This document shows positions 1-5,808 of a DNA stretch of 8,840 nt, one piece after another (within the stretch, counting starts at the first letter, position 1; the number at the start of each line of letters is the position of its first letter). Source of the DNA: Actinomycetes bacterium (GTDB lineage Bacteria; Actinomycetota; Actinomycetes; S36-B12; UBA10799). The position numbers were made by a program, and so were the translations under genes. Where the stretch lies: the NCBI GenBank assembly GCA_029779995.1, contig JAKOZM010000041.1:1-8840 (forward strand), written 5' to 3'. The notes under the pieces are model-generated. The model saw nothing but the letters and a program-made list of their open reading frames with translations, did no database searches and was not told where the DNA came from.

Positions 1-198
1 ATCGAGGTCTTCATCACAACCGGCGTCACGAATGCCCGTACCGAAGCCGCCAACACGATGGTCAAACACATCAAACGCACCGGCCGGGGCTTTCGCAACC
101 CCGAGAACTACCAAACCCGTATCCTGCTACGCAGCGCCCACCAAACACGGCGGCGCCGACGCTTGACTCAACAAGGCCCCACGGTCAACTGCGAATAG
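1..198 (+). CDS. ISL3-family transposase, C-terminal fragment (5' end outside window)
   Basis: Frame 1 is open from the window edge to a TAG at 196-198 and gives the last 65 residues of a transposase. The stretch TTGVTNARTEAANTMVKHIK followed by RGFRNPENY matches the C-terminal signature of ISL3-type DDE transposases. Glu15 of the fragment is the likely third catalytic acidic residue of the DDE triad, and the Gly-Phe-Arg-Asn-Pro segment is the conserved block after it. A basic run (RRRRRR) lies near the C-terminus. The stop codon sits inside what appears to be the right terminal repeat of the element, and the reading frame overlaps the end of the opposing DUF4032 gene by 31 bp. The protein would cut and join the IS ends. 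Whether the full transposase is intact cannot be judged because most of it lies outside the window. Confidence 0.85.
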   Translation: MEVFITTGVTNARTEAANTMVKHIKRTGRGFRNPENYQTRILLRSAHQTRRRRRLTQQGPTVNCE

Positions 199-1460
199 CC
201 CTGTAACACGCTGGTCACGTAGTCGTCGACGGCCTCCTGCAGACCGATGTCGTACCCGGCGCGCTCGCAGAGGTACCAGCGGTGCTCGAGCACCTCGTGG
301 AAGATTTGCGCATCCTCGAGCTTTGATCGCAGTTCGTCCGGCACGGCCCTAATCACCGGTTCGTACACATCCGTCATCCAGCGGTGGGCGGCCAGCAGGT
401 CCTCGCGCGCGTTGGCCTCACTGCGGCGTGCCCGGACGGGAGAGGCCGCTCGGTTGGTCGCCGTGTACTGATCCAGGTCGTTCAGCAGACGGCGGGCCTG
501 ATTCTCACCGACGTCGAGGCCCACGAGTCGCAGCAGCCTTCCGGAATGGTAACCGGGGTCGACCACTTTCGGCTGGATGCGCACTAGACCGTCGGCCTTG
601 GCCCGCAGGTCGAGTTCGGCCACATCGAAGCCGAGGGCGTTGAGCCGTTTGACGCGCCGGGCGATCCGCCAGCGCTCGGTGCCGGAGATGTGCTCGGCCC
701 CGGTCAGCTCGTCCCACAACTGGGCATAGCGGCGAGGCACCTCCTCGGCGATCGCAATCGGGTCCAGGTCGGCAGGCAGCCGCCCGCCCGACTGCAGGTC
801 GAGCAAGCCGCCGGCGATGTTGGTGAAGGCGATCTCAATGTCGTTCTCCCGTTGCCCACTCGACAGCTGCGGGTGCAGTTCCCCCGTCTCGGCGTCAACA
901 AGCCACGCGGCGAACGCGTCAGCGTCGCGGCGGAACAGCACATTCGACAGTGAACAGTCATTCCAGGCGAATCCGACCAGATGCAACCTGGCCAACAGCA
1001 GCACCAATGCATCGAGCAGACGGTCCACAGTGTCGGGCTGCATGCGCCGGGCGTAGATGTTGCGGTAGGGCATCGACCAGGTGAGGTGTTCGGTGATCAG
1101 AGCCCCGGGCAGCCGGTCTCCGGTGGGCGTGTGGCGTCCGGTGACGACCCCGATCCCGTGCACGGATGGGACCTCGAGCTCCTCGAGGTCGCGCAACAGC
1201 CGGAACTCCCGCTCGGCGACCTCGTCGTTGGTCTCCTTGACGGCCATGATGGATTCGCCAACCTGCACGAACCGCACGACGTGGCGCGATATGCCGCGAG
1301 GCAATGGAATGAAGAGGGTCTCGGGCCAGTCCTCAAGGTGGGTGTCCCACGGGAAGTCCAGCATGTCGCCGTCGATTCCGGCTTCGACGCGGATGGCAAA
1401 CTCGGCAGACACAGGTTCATTGTGCCCTGCGGGACCGAGGAATTGCAGTGCTGCCTTCAT
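168..1460 (-). CDS. DUF4032 kinase-like protein, C-terminus replaced by IS-derived codons
   Basis: A 430-residue protein of the actinobacterial DUF4032 family, whose function is unknown. The family core is present: LDFPWDTHLEDWP (34-46), LPRGISRHVVRFV (53-65), and the closing part with RIQPKVVDPGYHSGRLLRL, GLDVGENQARRLLNDLD and FHEVLEHRWYL. The centre looks like a divergent kinase. It has AVKE with Lys75 and AERE with Glu84 as possible ATP-site residues, then HLVGFAWNDCSLSN (160-173) as a catalytic loop with Asp168 and Asn173, and LVDAETGE with Asp189 in the metal-binding position, as in LPS-kinase/RIO-like proteins. Kinase activity is inferred. I chose ATG 1460; upstream in-frame codons would overlap the divergent terC gene, and ATG at residue 33 is a possible later start. 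The last ten codons (GYSQLTVGPC) and the stop lie within the IS end, so the native C-terminus was probably lost. Confidence 0.85.
   Translation of the reverse strand: MKAALQFLGPAGHNEPVSAEFAIRVEAGIDGDMLDFPWDTHLEDWPETLFIPLPRGISRHVVRFVQVGESIMAVKETNDEVAEREFRLLRDLEELEVPSVHGIGVVTGRHTPTGDRLPGALITEHLTWSMPYRNIYARRMQPDTVDRLLDALVLLLARLHLVGFAWNDCSLSNVLFRRDADAFAAWLVDAETGELHPQLSSGQRENDIEIAFTNIAGGLLDLQSGGRLPADLDPIAIAEEVPRRYAQLWDELTGAEHISGTERWRIARRVKRLNALGFDVAELDLRAKADGLVRIQPKVVDPGYHSGRLLRLVGLDVGENQARRLLNDLDQYTATNRAASPVRARRSEANAREDLLAAHRWMTDVYEPVIRAVPDELRSKLEDAQIFHEVLEHRWYLCERAGYDIGLQEAVDDYVTSVLQGYSQLTVGPC
183..200 (+). repeat. Putative right terminal inverted repeat of the ISL3-family element
   Basis: Read on the minus strand, the segment starts GGCTATTCGCAGTTGACC. 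This resembles the ends of ISL3-family elements, which typically begin GGCTCTT or GGTTCTT. It lies immediately after the transposase coding region, where the right end is expected, and host-like coding sequence starts beyond it. The bases next to it, CTGTAACA (201-208), would be one copy of the 8-bp target duplication usual for this family. The left end is outside the window, so neither repeat pairing nor duplication can be confirmed. Confidence 0.55.
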
Positions 1461-1476
1461 CTGACAAACTGGACAA
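1461..1476. promoter_or_regulatory. Compact divergent promoter region between DUF4032 and terC
   Basis: Only 16 bp separate the two start codons. On the plus strand CAAACT (1465-1470) lies 6 nt before ATG 1477. On the minus strand CAGTTT (1471-1466) lies 5 nt before ATG 1460. Each has the A at position 2 and T at position 6 that matter most in a -10 element, and both are read from nearly the same seven base pairs. There is no convincing Shine-Dalgarno sequence on either side, which fits leaderless transcripts. A TTGCAG at 1443-1448 could be a -35 for terC with a 16-bp spacer. Promoter calls are by eye only. Confidence 0.4.
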
Positions 1477-2529
1477 ATGATGCTCCCCGCTGCGACAGCC
1501 GCCGGCGGCGCGCCCACTCTGGACGTCCCCCTCTGGTTGTGGGCGTTGACCGTGGGCATCGTCGTCGTGCTGATCACTTTCGAATTCATTCAGGCCACTC
1601 GTAACCCCCACGAGGTGCAGATAAAGGAAGCATCAGTCCAATCGGTCATCTACGTGGGCATCGCGATTGCCTACGGCGTCTTCTTCGCATGGTGGAGCAG
1701 TGGTCAGCCGACACCGGAGGGCAGTTCCTACGGCTTGGAGTACTTCGCGGGCTGGCTGATCGAGAAGAGCCTTTCGGTCGACAACCTGTTCGTGTTCGTC
1801 ATCATCATGACCAGTTTTGCCGTGCCGAAGATCTACCAGCAGAAGGTCCTGATGGCCGGCATCGCCGGAGCCTTGGTCCTGCGCACGATCTTCATCTTCA
1901 TCGGTGCCGCTGCCCTGGAATCCTTCGCGTTCACCTACGTCATCTTCGGCGCGTTCCTGATCTACACCGCGATCAGCCTGGCTCGGCACCGCAATGAGGA
2001 CCCCGAGTTCAACGAGGGCAAGGTCGTCAAACTCGCCAAGCGGTTCCTGCCGTTCACCGACGAGTACGACGGTCCACACCTGCACACCCGGATCAACGGC
2101 AAACTGTTCGGCACGCCGTTGTTGCTGGTGATGATCGCGATCTTCGCCACCGACATCATCTTCGCCCTGGACTCGATCCCAGCGGTGTACGGCGTGACGA
2201 ACGAGCCATTCATCGTGTTCGCCGCCAACGCGTTCGCGCTGTTGGGTCTGCGCGCTCTGTACTTCCTGGTCGCGGGCCTGCTCGACCGGCTGGTGTACCT
2301 GTCCGTGGGTTTGGCCGTCATCCTCGCCTTCATCGGGGTCAAGCTGATCCTGGTGTTCTTCGACATCCACATCGATATCTGGGTTTCGCTCGGATTCATC
2401 ATCACCGTGCTGATGATCACCACGGTGGCTTCGCTGATCAAGGTGCGCAAGGACCCGTCTGCCATTGCCCACGCGGGGACGATTCCCGGCTTCGAGGCGA
2501 AGAAGAAGGACATCAAGAAGGGCGAGTAG
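1477..2529 (+). CDS. TerC-family integral membrane protein (probable metal ion/Mn2+ transporter)
   Basis: A 350-residue polytopic membrane protein with roughly nine hydrophobic segments. Both family signatures are present: EKSLSVDNLFVFVIIMTSF (96-114) with Asp102 and Asn103, and ATDIIFALDSIPAVYGVT (224-241) with Asp225 and Asp232. These paired acidic motifs are the presumed metal-binding sites of the TerC/Alx family. Family knowledge: E. coli Alx exports Mn2+, and Bacillus TerC proteins supply Mn2+ to secreted enzymes. The charged loop at 170-207 and the lysine-rich tail (KKKDIKKGE) are probably cytoplasmic. The name TerC comes from tellurite-resistance operons, but no other ter gene is present, so a tellurite role is unlikely. 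The start is ATG 1477 or ATG 1480. The 5' leader is too short to hold the Mn2+ riboswitch that precedes some relatives. It stands alone, divergent from DUF4032 and convergent with azlD. Confidence 0.92.
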   Translation: MMLPAATAAGGAPTLDVPLWLWALTVGIVVVLITFEFIQATRNPHEVQIKEASVQSVIYVGIAIAYGVFFAWWSSGQPTPEGSSYGLEYFAGWLIEKSLSVDNLFVFVIIMTSFAVPKIYQQKVLMAGIAGALVLRTIFIFIGAAALESFAFTYVIFGAFLIYTAISLARHRNEDPEFNEGKVVKLAKRFLPFTDEYDGPHLHTRINGKLFGTPLLLVMIAIFATDIIFALDSIPAVYGVTNEPFIVFAANAFALLGLRALYFLVAGLLDRLVYLSVGLAVILAFIGVKLILVFFDIHIDIWVSLGFIITVLMITTVASLIKVRKDPSAIAHAGTIPGFEAKKKDIKKGE

Positions 2530-2552
2530 GGGCCCCTCGCGCAGGCTCGCCC
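2520..2552 (+). terminator. Possible hairpin terminator between convergent terC and azlD
   Basis: GGGCGAG (2520-2526) pairs with CTCGCCC (2546-2552) across a 19-nt loop that itself contains the palindrome GGGGCCCC (2529-2536). The left arm overlaps the terC stop codon, and a short T run (CGTTT) follows. GGGGCG at 2582-2587 could pair alternatively with CGCCCC at 2548-2553. The T-tract is weak, so efficiency is uncertain. The rest of the 84-bp gap shows nothing else I can name. Confidence 0.35.
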
Positions 2553-2613
2553 CGTTTCCGTGCAGTTGCGCCGCTGCCGATGGGGCGATCCTGAACGAAG
2601 ACCGCGAGGCTTG

Positions 2614-2922
2614 TCAGCCGAGCCCGAACGCCCGCAGCACCGCTGCGGTCAGGGCGCCAACCAGCACCACCACGAGGAACGGTGCCCGCAGCGTCAAGGC
2701 GACGGCCGCAGCAGCCACCGCAGCGACCCTTGCGTCGAGCTCGATGGCCATCCCATCCCCGACGGTCACGACTGCCAGCAGCGCCGACAGCAAGGCCACG
2801 GGAAACATGGCCACCAACAAGGCCACGGTCGGGTTCTCCAAGAGACTGCGGGGAAGCACATAGCCCAATGCCTTCAGCGCAAAACACACTGCTGATCCCG
2901 CGAGGACCGCCACCCAGATCAT
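2614..2922 (-). CDS. azlD: AzlD-family branched-chain amino acid transport protein
   Basis: A 102-residue, very hydrophobic protein with three to four predicted membrane helices (about 3-22, 33-53, 62-80 and 83-100). Length, the RSLLENPTVALLVAMFPVALLSALL segment (25-49) and its place directly after azlC identify the AzlD family. It is the small subunit of the two-component exporter of branched-chain amino acids (AzlCD; BrnFE in Corynebacterium; YgaZH in E. coli). Its ATG overlaps the azlC stop codon by 4 nt (2919-2922), and a strong Shine-Dalgarno sequence, GAGGAGAA, lies about 5 nt upstream inside azlC, so translation is probably coupled. The ORF is complete. Substrate range (Leu, Ile, Val, Met) is inferred from the family. 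Confidence 0.88.
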   Translation of the reverse strand: MIWVAVLAGSAVCFALKALGYVLPRSLLENPTVALLVAMFPVALLSALLAVVTVGDGMAIELDARVAAVAAAAVALTLRAPFLVVVLVGALTAAVLRAFGLG

Positions 2923-3602
2923 GCGGTTCTCCTCAGAAACAGGAAGGGCACCAGCGCCGCGCAGAGCACCGGCAGTCCGGGAGCGAGCACGGGGGTCAGC
3001 GCCACGCCGATCAGCGCGGAGATGATGGCGACCGCCAGCAGTCGGTGACTAGTGATCTGCGGCCACAACAGCGCCAGGAAGGCGGCCGGAACGGCGGCGT
3101 CGAGACCCCAGCGGGTCGGATCACCGATGGCGCCGGCGCCCAAGGCGCCAGCCAGCGTTCCCAGATTCCACAGCACGAACACGCTAATCCCGGTCGACCA
3201 GAAGGCCAGGGCGGGCCGAGGCACCGGCCGGTCGTAATGAGCCAGTGCCATCGCCGTCGACTCATCGATGGTCAATTGCGCCGTGGGCACGGCCATCGCT
3301 GGTGAGGGTCGCAGGATCTGCCCCACGCGGGCTCCGTAGAACATGTTGCGCACGCCCAGCAGTGCCGCGCTGGCGACCGCAGGGCCCACCGCCCCACCAC
3401 CGGCGAGCACCGAGACCAGCGCGAACTGCGATGCGCCGGTGAACATCAGCACACTGAGCGCGACCGTCTGCCACAACGTCAAGCCGGAGGTGATCGACAG
3501 GGCGCCGAACGAGATGGCGTAGGCACCGGTCGTCAGTCCAATCGTGACGGCCTCGATGAGCACACCGCCGCGGGTGTCATCAGGTGCTTCCGTACCACTC
3601 AC
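2919..3602 (-). CDS. azlC: AzlC-family branched-chain amino acid exporter, large subunit
   Basis: A 227-residue membrane protein with the AzlC signature blocks: GAYAISFGALSITSGLTLWQ (26-45), MFTGASQFALVSVLAGGG (53-70), LLGVRNMFYG (81-90), the IDES motif (112-115) and GLDAAVPAAFLALLWP (166-181). It would form the exporter with AzlD and relieve accumulation of branched-chain amino acids or methionine. The start is a GTG at 3602, with GGAGAG just upstream (about 3 nt spacing, rather tight). It overlaps the end of the preceding four-helix membrane gene by 23 bp. A start a few codons later, such as GTG at 3563 (residue 14), cannot be excluded. No Lrp-type regulator, often beside this pair, is visible in the window. 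Confidence 0.9.
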   Translation of the reverse strand: MSGTEAPDDTRGGVLIEAVTIGLTTGAYAISFGALSITSGLTLWQTVALSVLMFTGASQFALVSVLAGGGAVGPAVASAALLGVRNMFYGARVGQILRPSPAMAVPTAQLTIDESTAMALAHYDRPVPRPALAFWSTGISVFVLWNLGTLAGALGAGAIGDPTRWGLDAAVPAAFLALLWPQITSHRLLAVAIISALIGVALTPVLAPGLPVLCAALVPFLFLRRTA

Positions 3603-3981
3603 GGACTCTCCGCGTGTTGTTCAGCAGGATCACCAGGATGCTGACCGTCACGGTGATCAGCCCGGTGCCCTGGAAGATGTAGAACAGGCCGTAGATAAGG
3701 TTGATGATCGCCAGCAGGTTCACGACCGTCCAGGCGTACTCCAGCCCGGCGAAGACGCCCTTGGCCAGCCAGATGTAGGCGAAGAAGAGGAACCCGGACA
3801 GTGCGGCGCTGATCACCCAGTAGATATCGCTCACGCCATCGCCGAACAGTTCCTGCACCTGCCCGGGCCGAAACAGCAGCACGATGCTCGCGATGGCGTT
3901 CATCAGATTCACAAAGGCGCTGAGGTAGGCGAGGACTCCCAGCAGGGTGGCAGCCCCGGGTCGTTTGCGCAGCGGTTCCAT
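3580..3981 (-). CDS. Small four-helix membrane protein of unknown function
   Basis: A 133-residue protein that I do not recognise by family. It has a short basic N-terminus (MEPLRKRPG) and four likely membrane helices at about 11-36, 52-74, 82-103 and 106-121. The loop RPGQVQELFGDGVSD (38-52) and the charged tail NNTRRVREWYGST close the picture. The lysine/arginine-rich ends suggest both termini are cytoplasmic. It resembles the small integral membrane proteins common in actinobacteria that are rich in Leu, Ile and Val with conserved Asn and Tyr inside helices. It opens a minus-strand transcription unit whose next gene, azlC, begins 23 bp before this one ends, so it is probably co-transcribed with the exporter. 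An accessory role in export is a guess from position only. The ATG at 3981 has no Shine-Dalgarno sequence but has a -10-like CATACT 6 nt upstream. Confidence 0.75.
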   Translation of the reverse strand: MEPLRKRPGAATLLGVLAYLSAFVNLMNAIASIVLLFRPGQVQELFGDGVSDIYWVISAALSGFLFFAYIWLAKGVFAGLEYAWTVVNLLAIINLIYGLFYIFQGTGLITVTVSILVILLNNTRRVREWYGST

Positions 3982-4013
3982 AGCCGAAGTATGTCAGCGG
4001 GTACCTTGGCGGT
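3982..4013. promoter_or_regulatory. Back-to-back leaderless promoters in a 32-bp divergent gap
   Basis: On the plus strand TACCTT (4002-4007) fits the TANNNT -10 consensus and is followed by exactly 6 nt before ATG 4014. On the minus strand CATACT (3993-3988) is likewise followed by exactly 6 nt before ATG 3981. These spacings put each transcription start on the A of the start codon. The two hexamers are 8 bp apart, so each polymerase would cover the other promoter and reach into the opposing coding region. No clear -35 element was found on either side. Confidence 0.5.
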
Positions 4014-5099
4014 ATGGCGGGTCGTGGTCTGGGCTTCGGCGTGGTGGTCGCGCTGCTCATGGCGCTGGCCATCACCAGCCCGGCCAGCGCCAAGGACATC
4101 ACCCCTCGGCAGGGGCCCACCGACGCCGACCACCTCCTGCGGGAAGCTTCTGGGAACCTGGCGGCACCGCGCTGCATCGGCAACGGAGTCTCCGGGCCCC
4201 GCGTGCAGCCGGTCTTCGTCTACCGGGCGGGGCAGAACAACCGATTCGAGAAGTTCCGGACGGTGCTGCGGCGCTCCACCTATCTGACCAGCGGCATCTT
4301 CGAGCGCTCGTCCGAGGGGCAGCGCGCGGTGCGCTGGGTGCACGATGCCGCGTGTCAGCCCGTCTTCCTGCAGGTCGCGGTCCCGCAGAAGTACACCTAC
4401 AACCTGGTCAACCTGCGCTCCTACCTGAGCCGCACGGATGCCCGTTTCCGTCGGTCAGACCGGGTGTACAGCCTGTGGGTGGACGCCTACACAAGCCCAA
4501 CCTGGTCGGGTCTTGGGGACAATCGGTGGTCGGCGACGTGGACCTCGTCCTACGGGTTCGTGTGGGTAGACGCCCACGAACTGGTGCATGCCCTCGGGGC
4601 CGTGAACGCCGGCGCGCCTCACGCGACAGGCAAAGGGCACTGCTGGGATGCCTACGACGTCATGTGCTATCGCGACGGTGGGGCGAGCTGGCGCGACGCG
4701 CAGATGTGCGTGAGTCCGCAGGCCCCGTACCGTCTTGACTGTGGTGGCGACGACTACTTCGCCGTGGCGCCCCGTCCGGGGTCGTGGCTGGCGCGCAATC
4801 CCCGCCACAACGTGGCCAACTCCCGTTTCGTGCAGCAGACGTTGCCCATCGCGCTGCCCAGTCCGCCCGCACCTGCGCAGGCCGTCACCCGCACCGCAAC
4901 GAGCGTGGACTGGGTCGCCATACCGGGGGTGCGGTACGACGTGGGATACACGACCTTTTCCGGAACGACTGCGTGGGTCGGGCAGGATCTCACCGGCGGG
5001 CACGCAGATCTGACCGCATTTCCCAACGGCAAGAGGGTCTTCGTGCGCGCGGTCAACGATGCTGGGTACTCCGCGCGAACCTATGCCACGTATCGGTAG
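4014..5099 (+). CDS. Secreted zinc-metalloprotease-like protein with C-terminal FN3-like domain
   Basis: A 361-residue exported protein. Residues 1-26 form a Sec signal peptide (basic start, hydrophobic core VVVALLMALAI, ASA-KD cleavage site). The catalytic centre is DAHELVHALGAVNAGAPH (187-203), with the HExxH zinc site at His188, Glu189 and His192. The segment GHCWDAYDVMCY (208-219) contains Met217, which could be the Met-turn of metzincins. His203 is a candidate third ligand, though farther away than in the standard HExxHxxGxxH motif. Six cysteines (54, 114, 210, 218, 232, 243) allow three disulfides, fitting an extracellular location. A Pro-rich linker (about 279-288) leads to residues 289-361, which look like a fibronectin type III domain (VDWVAIPGVRYDVGY, VFVRAVNDAGYSA). 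Similar HELxHxLG/DVMCY proteins occur widely in actinobacteria; their substrates are unknown to me. The start is supported by the leaderless -10 TACCTT. Confidence 0.8.
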   Translation: MAGRGLGFGVVVALLMALAITSPASAKDITPRQGPTDADHLLREASGNLAAPRCIGNGVSGPRVQPVFVYRAGQNNRFEKFRTVLRRSTYLTSGIFERSSEGQRAVRWVHDAACQPVFLQVAVPQKYTYNLVNLRSYLSRTDARFRRSDRVYSLWVDAYTSPTWSGLGDNRWSATWTSSYGFVWVDAHELVHALGAVNAGAPHATGKGHCWDAYDVMCYRDGGASWRDAQMCVSPQAPYRLDCGGDDYFAVAPRPGSWLARNPRHNVANSRFVQQTLPIALPSPPAPAQAVTRTATSVDWVAIPGVRYDVGYTTFSGTTAWVGQDLTGGHADLTAFPNGKRVFVRAVNDAGYSARTYATYR

Positions 5100-5131
5100 C
5101 GTCGCTGACCGGCCCCTGGCGGTACGTGCAT

Positions 5132-5137
5132 TAGCGT
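5132..5137 (+). promoter_or_regulatory. Candidate -10 element (TAGCGT) for the double-anchored membrane protein
   Basis: TAGCGT fits TANNNT and lies 7 nt before GTG 5145, the spacing expected for a leaderless start there. It overlaps the earlier in-frame GTG at 5136, which argues that 5145 is the true start. No -35 element is clear. Confidence 0.4.
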
Positions 5138-5144
5138 GGCAGGC

Positions 5145-5804
5145 GTGAAGAGAGTGATTCTGGGGATTCTGGGTGCTGTGCTCGGACTGATCGGGCTGGC
5201 CGTCTTGGGAGCGGGCGGAACCCTGCTGGCGCTGTTCGGGACCGACGGTCAGTCGTCGATACCGATCGGGCGGGTCACCTCGGACACCGGCCGCGCGGTA
5301 GTCGTCACTGACTTCCAGATCAGCAGTTCCGCTCCCATCCCCCTGGATGAGTCGTGGTTCGACCTGGCCCTGCAGGTGTCCGGTAAGCAGTCCCACTTCG
5401 TGGGCGTGGCCAGCAAGGCCCAGACCCTGGAGTACCTGCAGGGTGTCTCCTACAACCTTGTCACCAACTTCGACAGTGAATCGGGGGACATCACCAGCAC
5501 CCCCATCCCCGGTGACCGGCGTCCCGAGCCGGCGACCACCTCGACGATCTGGACCGATCAGCAGACCGGGCAGCAGGTGAGCGTCGCTTGGCCCGTCAGC
5601 GACGAGGACACGTCGCTGGTGATCATGAACGAGGACGGCTCGCCGGGCGTGCGCGCCACTGTCGACGTGCTGCTCACCATCGCGTGGGCAGGTGCGGCGG
5701 CCATCGGGCTGCTGATCAGCGGTCTGATTCTCATTGTGGTGGCGATCGTGATCCTCGTGCTTGCCCTGCGCAGCGGCCCCGAACAGCCGCGCACCGTAAC
5801 CTGA
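5145..5804 (+). CDS. Membrane protein of unknown function with terminal anchors and an extracellular domain
   Basis: I do not recognise the family. The 219-residue protein has a basic start and a long glycine-rich hydrophobic segment (about 4-31), a polar domain (about 32-172), a strong membrane helix (about 174-208) and a short charged tail (RSGPEQPRTVT). With both termini inside, the middle domain would face the outside. That domain is rich in beta-prone stretches (RAVVVTDFQISSS, WFDLALQVSG, HFVGVAS, QVSVAWPVS) and contains no cysteine. It shows no catalytic motif I can identify, so an adhesion, sensing or envelope-structural role is as likely as an enzyme. The GTG at 5136 is an alternative start adding MAG. 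GTG 5145 is preferred because a TAGCGT hexamer ends 7 nt before it and because it gives MKR at the head of the helix. It lies 45 bp after the protease gene and ends 4 nt before the pgsA start. Confidence 0.7.
   Translation: MKRVILGILGAVLGLIGLAVLGAGGTLLALFGTDGQSSIPIGRVTSDTGRAVVVTDFQISSSAPIPLDESWFDLALQVSGKQSHFVGVASKAQTLEYLQGVSYNLVTNFDSESGDITSTPIPGDRRPEPATTSTIWTDQQTGQQVSVAWPVSDEDTSLVIMNEDGSPGVRATVDVLLTIAWAGAAAIGLLISGLILIVVAIVILVLALRSGPEQPRTVT
5797..5802 (+). promoter_or_regulatory. Candidate -10 element (TAACCT) for the pgsA-DUF881-sbp operon
   Basis: TAACCT fits TANNNT and is followed by exactly 6 nt (GATCCT) before the GTG at 5809, predicting a leaderless transcript. Its last T is the first base of the upstream gene's TGA stop (5802-5804), so the promoter lies inside the preceding coding region. 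There is no Shine-Dalgarno sequence before GTG 5809, which supports the reading. Confidence 0.4.
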
Positions 5805-5808
5805 TCCT

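Noticed and set aside
1461..1589. N-terminal extension of the DUF4032 frame by 43 codons, up to 1589
   Set aside because: It would lie antisense to the first part of terC. The extra residues do not resemble DUF4032 proteins, and ATG 1460 places the conserved LDFPWDTHLEDWP block at a normal distance from the start.
1633..2472. Long minus-strand open frame opposite terC
   Set aside because: The translation is a His/Asp/Gln/Arg-rich composition typical of the antisense of a membrane-protein gene in GC-rich DNA. TerC on the plus strand has clear family motifs.
1477..2529. Tellurite-resistance locus
   Set aside because: Only a TerC-family gene is present, without terD, terE, terZ or related genes; the family is now mostly tied to metal transport.
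4000..4005. GGTACC palindrome in the divergent gap as an operator
   Set aside because: A six-base palindrome is expected by chance and half of it is already explained by the TACCTT hexamer.
4455..5396. Long minus-strand open frame opposite the protease gene
   Set aside because: It spans two plus-strand genes with recognisable features, and its own product shows no domain or start signal.
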